The notes below the pieces were generated by a model. It was not told the DNA's origin. It did no database searches and worked only from the letters and a program-made list of their open reading frames with translations. From Pipra filicauda (taxonomy: Eukaryota > Chordata > Aves > Passeriformes > Pipridae): a stretch of 64,000 bases of DNA. Both the position numbers and the translations under genes were made by a program. Location of the stretch: positions 773,584 to 837,583 of the forward strand of contig NW_024104445.1 in NCBI RefSeq assembly GCF_003945595.2, given 5' to 3'. Positions 36,241-64,000 of the stretch are shown here, piece by piece (the first letter of the stretch is position 1; the number at the start of each line of letters is the position of its first letter).

Positions 36241-37889
36241 GGGAAGGGGGAATAAAGCAGTTGTCTGAAGGGTTTTGTCATGGTTTGGAGGCTCAAAGCT
36301 CAGAGGTTGAGCACATTTTCGTGTATTCCCATGTGGTCACATGCAGAGGGGATTGTCCCTGACACGGTCCTGGTGTGTGTTTCCCTCATCCCTGCTGTCC
36401 CAATGGAGGTGATGTGGATGGGAATGCTTCGTCCTTCCTCTCCTGCTGCCAGTTTTTGGGAGCAAAGCCCAGCCTGGCCCTGCTCAAGCACTGAGCCCGT
36501 CTGCTGTGGCAGGACAAGGGGTGCAGACACATCCCCCTGCTGCTCTCCTGGCTCCATCCTCCCTGAGGATGCTTTTAAATCCATCCCTCTTTGCAGGCTC
36601 AATCTTTTGGCTCAGGGACAGGCAGCAGCACTTGCCCACCAACTCAGGCAGATCCCTGTTCCCCTTCCCTGCATCCCTCTGCAAAGGTTCCAGGCAGTGC
36701 CACCCGGTTCAGGAGCCCTGAGCAGAGGGAAAACAAACCAGCAGCTCCTGCACCACAAGTGGTGCTCAAATGGGTTTATCACCCCCTGCCCCACGTGCCA
36801 GGGCTGTGAGGGACCAGCACAGTCATCCCTCCTGTCAGAGGCTGTGCAGCATCAGAGCTGTACAGAACTGCAGCGTGATAAAGTCTAATCATCCCATCTC
36901 ATTACATCTCACTGAACATATGGAAATCATGCTTATCTGCCTGGAGCTGCCCGAATTTCCCAGCTTCCAAATGCAGGATTTCCCTCTGAATAGAGCCAAG
37001 GAGAATAAAGACTCTCGTGGTTTCAGGCAGCTCCTGGGACGGTGGTGATGGCAGCAGTGAGCTGAGACAGTTCCCAAATTGGTAAAGCCCTCAATGCCTG
37101 GGGGTGGTACACTAGCCCATCATGGTGAGCAAAGTGCTCCACATCTGTCCTTCACCCTCCCAGGGACCCAGAACATCTCCTGGATGATCCTGATGCCCCA
37201 ATCCATGGCCATGAGGAAGTATTTTTAATAAAAAAAGTTGATTATTTGGGATATTTTTTATGCTCACTGCAGTCCAACCAAGCCTGCCAGGCTCTTTGTG
37301 CTCAGCTCTCTGCCCTCCTGCCCCCTCGACTGATCCTCCTGGATTTGGTGCCTGTGGGGAGGATCCCCTTGGCTTTTCCATGAAGTCATTGCCACAGTGT
37401 AAAATCCGACCTCTCAGCAGCAGAGGCGGTTGCTGCACCTGCAGAGCGCCCAGGACGGGCTGTTCCCAATCCCTCACCGCCTCCAGGACCTGCTGAATTC
37501 CTGCAACCCCTGAACACGGGAGCGCATTGCAGGATAAAGCTTCCAGCCCGGGAAATGTTTATTTCTCTCTCACCGACACGAGGAGCAGTCAGTGGAGTTT
37601 TCCTTTCACTCCCAATGACCCTGGACAAGGATCTGTTTCCATCTCAGCCGGCTCACCGGGAAAGCCGATCGCTGTGGGTGCTCGGGAGGGGGCGGCTCGG
37701 GATGTCCCTTGCAGCGGGGCTCAAGTCCCACCCACAGCGGGACAGCCAAGTACAAACCCACCCGGGGTCACCTCTGAGGCCTCGGAGGTGTCTGAGATGT
37801 GTCCTTGTTAAGGGACCTGCTGGGGTGGGGTCCGAGCCAGCCGGGGTTGGGAAGAAGGGAGAAGCTCCCGGCAAACAAGGGGGTGAAGG

Positions 37890-38000
37890 TGTCCTCCTGC
37901 GCCGGGGGCTGCTCGCCGTCACTAGAATTGGTCTTGGTGCAATTAACAGCCGCGTAATTGCAGCAATAAAACTCCCTGCCGCTGATAAAGGCGAGGGCAG
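37890..38000. promoter_or_regulatory. Candidate non-coding element in the NIBAN2-STXBP1 spacer
   Basis: Unique sequence including gtgcaattaacagccgcg and taattgcagcaataaaactc, with TAATT-type homeodomain cores and a CAGCAATAA context. It stands out from surrounding repeats. The assignment is inference. Confidence 0.25.
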
Positions 38001-38124
38001 CTCTGCCCAGCCCCGCGAGCGGTGGTGCCGTGCCCGCGGGCTGCTGCACCCTCCGTCCCGCTGACTGCAGCGCTCGCTCCCAGATAACAGCGTGATTAAG
38101 CAGTGCTGAATCAGGCCTGCCTCG

Positions 38125-38545
38125 ACCGGCTTCTGCTGAATCAGGGGCAGGATCCACCGACTCCAGCTCCAACTCCAGCTCCAGCCCGGGCACGGAGCTC
38201 TGGGCAGGATCCATCAGTTCCAACTCCAGCTCCAGCTCGGGCAGGAGCTCTGGGCAGGATCCATCGGCTCCATCCTGGATATGGAGCCTCCACACAGGAT
38301 CCATCAGCTCCAGCCCCAGCTCCAGCTCAGGCACAGAGCTTTGTGCATGGGGTCCATCTGCTCCAGCCCCAGCTCCAGCCTGGGCATGGAGCTCTGTGCA
38401 GGATCCGTCGGCTCAGAATCCATCAGCCCCAGCCCCAGCTCCGGCCCGGACATGGGTCTCTGTGCAGGATGCATCAGCTCCAGACTGGGCACAGAACCTC
38501 ACACAGGATCCATCAGCTCCGTCCCCAGCTCCAGCCTGGACATGG
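38125..38545 (+). repeat. About 55-60 bp imperfect satellite in the spacer
   Basis: About seven units with the core ggatccatcagctccag and gagctctgtgcagg, interrupted by variable (AGCTCC)n runs. It opens a minus-strand frame rich in ELELEL, which is a repeat artefact. Confidence 0.85.
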
Positions 38546-38924
38546 AGTTCCGCCCCGAGGGATGGGGGACCTTGGCTGGGGCCCCTGGGGACCCGCAGAA
38601 CGCCACCAGCCGGTGCCATGGGGCTGTGGCAGGCAGAGCAGGGGTCGGGGGGTGTCACCCCACCCTCACCCCCCGCGAGTGAGCACCCACCCGCCCGCCA
38701 GCGCCCCGGGGTAGGGAGGGGACGGCGGGGCCGGGGGAGCGCAGCCGCCGGTGCGGAGGGCACGGGAGGAGGAGGAGGGAGGCTCGTGCGGACCGTCATT
38801 CCCCTCTGCTGGTCGGCACTGGGATAACTGGTGGCCGCCAGCCAGGCCTTGGCAGGGAGCCGGGATCGGCTCGGTGCAGCCTGAGGAGGGTGCGACAGAC
38901 TGGCGACACCGGCACCGGCGTGGC

Positions 38925-39180
38925 ATGGGATATGAGATAGGGGATACGGGTATGAGATAGGGGATATGGGAACAGGCACGGGCACGGCACGGGGCGTGGG
39001 GTGCAGGCACCACCGGGATGAGCACAGGGTATGGGCAGGGGCACCAGCATGGCACGGAACATGGGAACAGGCACTGGCACGGGCACGTGGAATGTTTGTG
39101 GATACAAGGCATGAGCACAGCATGGGACACAGGGCATAGGGATGGGCATGGGGCATGGGATAGGCATGGGGCATGGGCAG
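38925..39180 (+). repeat. Degenerate GGGCA(C/T)-rich repeat
   Basis: Short irregular units of gggatacggg, ggcacgggcacgg and gggcatggg type. There is no fixed period. Confidence 0.7.
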
Positions 39181-41119
39181 TGCCTCCCCAGCCCCTCCAG
39201 CTGCTGTGGGGACCCAGGAGGGGCTGGGGGCTCTGCCAGCTGCCCAGCTCTCCCCAGGAGCCCACGCTGATGGGCACTGGACGCTGGGAATGATGGTCTC
39301 AGCCCCTTTGGCTCTGGTGGCTACTGCCAGCACGGATCAGTCCAGGATGTGGCCCTGGCTCAGCTCCTTGCTGTGGGATACTGGGAAGAGTGGTTTTCAG
39401 GGCTGTGGGTTCTTCCCTGCTTCCAAACCCTGGGCAGGAACGGGGCACACATTGTGCAAGGGCTGGTGCTGGGTCACTGCAGGCACAGCTCTGGCATTTG
39501 CACCAGGGAAAGGAAAAACCTCATATGTGAGCAATGAGGAACAGCTAGAAACGGTGGGAAAACCCCAAGCACCCAGAGCAAGTGTCTGCTCAGCCACCAC
39601 CCCTCGGTGGCTCCAGTGAAAACCAGGCACTGGGAGATGATTAACCCCGAGCAGCTTTGCCCCAGGCAGCTCGTGGGGACAAATGTAGCAGGTGACACTG
39701 TGCCCTCCCTGTCCCTGAGCCACCTTCCCTTGGGACACATTCCTGGATTGAGTCATTTAGTAGCCAGCAGTTTGCCTCTGCCTGCTCTCAGGGTGACATG
39801 GAAGTGGCCTCTCCATTCCACATCCCCTGACAATGGATGCATTCCCTGGATATTCTCACACCCTCCCATGGCTGCCCCACAGGTGGCCTAATATCCAAAA
39901 TGCTCCTGGAGAGTCCCCAGGGAAGGTGGGCAGCAGGTCAGCAGGAGCTGTTGGTGTTTCACCCCAGCTCCAGGACTCAGGAGTTTGTGGGACACCCCCA
40001 TTTCCCCCAGTTAAACACATTTCCAACAGCTCGACAATTATTAACTCAATTTTTGGGGTTAAAAAAGCTCAGATCGAGGCCTTCCAGCCCAGATTCCAGA
40101 AGACCAGCAAGGAGGGAGAAGGATGTGGCTTCAGGACTGCTCAGGAAAGCGTCTCCTACACCAGCTTCCCCTCAGTGCCACAGACATCCTTAAATTTGTC
40201 TTTCAGGAAAACCAGTTTCAGCCAGATCCATCTGATTCCATGACCCCCAGACCAGTCCCTCATCCAGCCTCTCATCTCCCTCCATTATTTAGTGAGGTCC
40301 CAGCTGTCTGTCCTGGACCAGAACAGGACAGGATGGAGTGAAGGGAGCAGCCACCACCTCTCCCCATCCACCCTGATGTTCCTTCCCAGCCCTGGGGGGT
40401 GGGGAAAGGCTGTTCCCTTCCCTGTTCCTGGTGTTCCACATGGTCCATTCTGGGGCATCCAGGCTGTGGATCCCAGAGCCCTTTGTTGAGCAGGGAAAGG
40501 CTCCTGGGGGTCTCCAAGGATCTAAATAAAGCCTGTGGCAAGAGGAGGAACTGTCCTCCACAGTTCCTGCTTGGAGGACCCACCACCCTGAGGCATTTTA
40601 CACTCCAGCAAATGCCTCCAGTTGGGAAGCAGCCTCCATGTCCCATCCAGCCCCAAGGTCAGGAGGCTCCTGGATATCGGGATGTGGGCTGCCCATATTT
40701 GTTGTGCTGAGCTGTGCTGTCAGGAAGGCAACCCAAAGCATCATTCCCACAAGCAGCCCTCTCTCCATCCCACAACTGGGAGGATGTTCCCACCCCTGCC
40801 CTCCCAGCACTCTGCTCCAAAGCCTCCATCCCCAGCCTGGCACCCTGGCACTGCCCACACAGCCTGTGGAGCGGGACAGCTTGCTTCCTGATTTTTCCAA
40901 CGAAATGAGTGTCACTCTTTCCTTATTTATATTCTCTGCCAGGTATGATGGATGCAGGGGAACCACACGGCTGCCAGGGAGCTGAGTGTCCCCAGGGGCA
41001 GGGGGGGACAGCTTGGGGACCCCCAGCAGCCGGGTCTGGCTTTCCTGCAGCTCCAAACCCGCTGTGGTTTTGCCACAGACAAGCGATGCTCGGCCTCCTC
41101 GGGAAGACTGACAGGGAGC

Positions 41120-41240
41120 TGGAGGAGCAATATAAATACCTCCCTCTTAAATAGTCTGCTGGTATTTATAGCCTGTGCCTGGCACGGAGTCCGGCGGCTC
41201 TGACAAACCCAGCTCCAGATTATTTTTAAGGAAGCGGCGG
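41120..41240. promoter_or_regulatory. STXBP1: AT-rich cluster with a MEF2 consensus, upstream of STXBP1
   Basis: Within about 120 bp are aatataaatacc, cttaaatag, ggtatttatagcc and attatttttaagg. TTATTTTTAA at 41220-41229 fits the MEF2 consensus YTAWWWWTAR; the others are near matches. It lies about 2.3 kb upstream of the STXBP1 ATG. Function is inference. Confidence 0.35.
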
Positions 41241-42039
41241 AGGGAGTAGGTTTTAGAGCACAGGATTGGGATGCACGGCTGCCTGACCCGGGGCTGGCAG
41301 AGCCCACGCTGATGGGATGGAGCTGTTGTCACCCTGCTGGCCCTCTGGGCACTCCTTTGCTGTCCTGTGTCCTCAGGCACCCCATGTCCTGCCCTAAGCA
41401 ATGGGGTGAACACCTATCCAGCCATACATATATATGTGTATATATGCACATACCTGCAGGCACAGCCTGCCTCTGGATCGCTGCCATTTGCTCTGGCTCT
41501 GTAGTGGCACTGTGCTGTTTCCCACCTCCTTTCCTGTTTTTCCCCCTCCTTTCCCATTTTCCCCTCTCCTTTCCCATTTCCCCCCCCTCCTTTCCCATTC
41601 CCTCCCGCCTCACCCCATCACACACTGCCCAAGTCTGGAAGGGGGAGCACAGGAGCACCCAAATCCCCTGGGCACGGCCCTGGGAGCCAGCTCAGGGCCA
41701 ACCACGGTGGCTGGTGGCCCTGGCATGTACCCACACCCAGCCTGGAGGGGAAGCTCGGTGGGTGCCGTGCTGGGCACAGGGGGAACACGTCCCTTTTGCC
41801 CCCAGATTTACAGCCCCAGCCGTGCCCGTCGTGGGTGGGAGGGCACAAGGCGACCGAGCCCCTGTTTGTGGGAAGATATTTTAGTGGGAAATGAGCCTGA
41901 TTCACCCTAAAGACCTCTCCCCCCTGTCCTGGCTGCAGCCCTGGGGGTGAGGAGGGGCAGTGCTTTGCTTTGGCACTGCCAAAATAAACCCGGGGGGGGG
42001 CAGAGCTGAGTCCTGGGGGGTGCGGGGCCGGGGGAATCC

Positions 42040-43137
42040 CGGGTGAGGGGGGGGCTGCTGGTTGGAGGAAGGGTGATGTTGGGTCCGGGGGTGATGCTGG
42101 GTGCGGGGGAAAGCCGGGTGTGTATGGGGGGATGCCAGGTGTGTTCGGGGGGATGCCGGGTGTGTTCGGGAGGATGGCGGGTGTGTTCGGGGGGATGCCG
42201 GGTGTGTTCGGGAGATGCCGGGTGTGTTCGGGAGGACGCCGGGTGTGTTCGGGGGGATGACGGGTGTGTTCGGGGGGATGCCGGGTGTGTTCGGGAGGAT
42301 GCAGGGTGTATCTGGGGGAATGCCGGGTGCAGGGGAGTGCTCTGTGTGTCTGTGATGCTGGATGCGGGAGCGGGGGGGACGCCGGGTGTGTGTGTGTGGG
42401 TGCTGAGTGCAGGGGAGGGGGATGCCGGGTGCGGGCAAGAGGGGATGTTTTCTGTGTGCGTGTGGATGCTGAGAGCGGGGGGGATGCCGGGTGCCGGGCG
42501 ATGCCGTGTGCGGGGGGATTGCGGGTGCGGAAGGGTTCCGGGTGTGCGTCTGTGGGTGCCGCCGTGTGCGGGGAGGTGCCGGCTGCGTGTCGGTGTGTGA
42601 TGCTCCGTGCGGGGCCATGCCGGGTGCGTGTCTGTGGGTGACGCCGTGTGCGGAGTGATGCTGTGTGTGTGTGTGTCTGTGCGTGATTCCCTGCACCGTG
42701 GGGTTGTGGGGGTGTGTCCGTGTGTGATTCTGTCTGTGGGGCGATGCCGGGGGTGTGTCTGTGTGTGATTCCGTGTGCGGGGCGATGCCGGGGGTGTGTC
42801 TGTGTGTGATGCCGTGGCGATGTGTGGTCTGTGTGTCTGTGTGTGATTTCGTGTGCGGGGCGATGCCGTGTGTGTGTCTGTGTGTGATTCTGTGTGTGGG
42901 GCGATGCCGTGTGTGTGTCTGTGTGTGATTCCGTGTGTGGGACGATGCCGTGTGTGTGTCTGTGTGTGATTCCGTGTGCGGGGCGATGCCGTGTGTGTAT
43001 CTGTGTGTGATTCCGTGTGCGGGGCGATGCCGGGGGTGTGTCTGTGTGTGATGCCGTGTGCGGGGCGATGCCGTGTGTGTATCTGTGTGTGATTCCGTGT
43101 GCGGGGCGATGCCGGGGGTGTGTCTGTGGTCTCTCCC
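42040..43137 (+). repeat. TG/CG-rich compound minisatellite upstream of the STXBP1 promoter
   Basis: From about 42060 to 42340 there are 19-22 bp units (ggggggatgccgggtgtgtt). After a mixed zone, 42660-43137 has about 11 units of about 41 bp containing gtgtgtctgtgtgtgat and tccgtgtgcggggcgatgcc. Long alternating purine-pyrimidine runs and many CpGs are present. It yields artefactual minus-strand ORFs of more than 500 codons rich in His and Thr. Confidence 0.95.
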
Positions 43138-43139
43138 CG

Positions 43140-43498
43140 TTGCAGTACCGGCTCCCGGTCGCAGAGGGCGCTCCGCAGAGGGCGCTGCGGCGCGGGAGGC
43201 GTGGCATCCAACGGGGCGTGGCCGGGGCGTGGCCTGTGACGTCACGTCAAACCCCGCCCCGGTCAGCTGAGCCCTCCGCACCGCCCCCCCCCGCAACCCC
43301 CTCCCAACCTCGATCCGCCCCCCCCGCAACCCCCCCTGCCGATCCCCCCAGGTCCTCCTCCCTCTTCCCTCCTCCCTCCGCATCCCTGCGCCGCCACCCG
43401 CAGCCTCGCCCGGCCGTGTGTGCCTGTGGGTGACCCCCCCCCTCCCCAAAACCCACCCTCCCCAGGGCGCTGCGCCCCCCCCGCCCCGGCACCGAGAC
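43140..43498 (+). promoter_or_regulatory. STXBP1: STXBP1 CpG-island promoter and 5' UTR
   Basis: The block is CpG-rich and TATA-less. It carries two GGGGCGTGGC boxes at about 43212-43233, a palindromic CRE at 43237-43244, a CCCCGCCCC Sp1/KLF box at about 43252-43260 and an E-box CAGCTG at about 43264. The remaining 230 bp to the ATG is C-rich leader or promoter. The start site is not resolvable by eye. Confidence 0.7.
43237..43244 (+). promoter_or_regulatory. STXBP1: Palindromic CRE, TGACGTCA
   Basis: A full 8-bp CREB/ATF consensus, followed immediately by an overlapping half-site (CGTCA at 43245-43249) and flanked by GC boxes. It lies about 255 bp upstream of the ATG, a typical position for functional CREs. 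Confidence 0.75.
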
Positions 43499-63792
<20,294 letters not shown>

Positions 63793-64000
63793 GTGAGTGG
63801 GGACCCCCCGGGCCCACCCCTGGGTGCTGCCTGTGCTCATCCCACGCTCGCATCCCGCCAGTTCCCGGCTCCAGACGTCTGCGGGAGCGGGGACTCGCCG
63901 GAAGGGTTTTCTCCTCGTCGCTCCCATCCGGGTTGCGCCACTCCACCCATCCTCATCTGGGCTCCCTGTTTTTTCGTCTCTCTCTGGTTGGTTTGGCCTG
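63793..64000 (+). other. STXBP1: Start of STXBP1 intron 18
   Basis: Begins with gtgagt. No further exon is visible before the window ends. Confidence 0.85.

Larger units (their letters stand above)
33421..42030. other. NIBAN2-STXBP1 intergenic spacer
   Basis: I found no protein-coding or RNA gene. The features seen are the AT-rich island, the CR1 copy, two satellite blocks, a short TA/TG microsatellite at about 41427-41450 (catatatatgtgtatatatg-like), and AT-rich elements at 41120-41240. Confidence 0.65.

Overview
The window is vertebrate nuclear DNA and almost certainly avian. It is GC-rich, has short introns and canonical GT-AG splicing, and carries many minisatellites. Its only recognisable interspersed repeats are CR1 LINE fragments; I saw no Alu-like SINEs, no DNA transposons and no recognisable retrovirus. 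That combination is typical of a gene-dense bird microchromosome. One CR1 subfamily (35.4-36.2 kb) looks like those common in Neoaves, but the species cannot be named from sequence alone.

Three protein-coding genes are present and their exons can be joined in frame. (1) SLC31A2 (CTR2, a low-affinity copper transporter-like membrane protein), + strand, 86-2037, with its poly(A) signal at 2605; its first exon, if it is coding, lies left of the window. (2) NIBAN2 (FAM129B/MINERVA, a PH-domain signalling scaffold), - strand, complete in 14 coding exons from the ATG at 32905 to the stop at 4160; the spliced frame is exactly 3000 nt (999 residues). (3) STXBP1 (Munc18-1, the SM protein that chaperones syntaxin-1 and is essential for synaptic vesicle fusion), + strand, exons 1-18 from the ATG at 43499 to 63792; the last coding exon(s) lie to the right.

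Layout: SLC31A2 and NIBAN2 converge tail to tail across about 1.5 kb of 3' UTR and spacer. NIBAN2 and STXBP1 diverge head to head across about 10.6 kb of non-coding DNA. That spacer has a CpG-rich promoter at each end, an AT-rich island, one long CR1 copy and several satellite blocks. STXBP1 has a 10.3 kb first intron, then 17 small exons. Its promoter holds a full palindromic CRE and GC boxes.

The most unusual property of the region is the density of minisatellites (units about 19-60 bp), present in one coding exon and many introns. They produce long artefactual ORFs on both strands. Four deserve attention: a 60-bp coding repeat that adds roughly 250 residues to the NIBAN2 tail; a TG/CG-rich 41-bp array ending about 100 bp upstream of the STXBP1 CRE; an array of acceptor-like units in STXBP1 intron 17; and a purine array in STXBP1 intron 5 that is complementary to that intron's own pyrimidine tract. 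NIBAN2 exon 5 also shows an 89-bp tandem duplication carrying its splice donor. I did not find a new gene system; the novelty lies in repeat architecture and candidate regulatory DNA.
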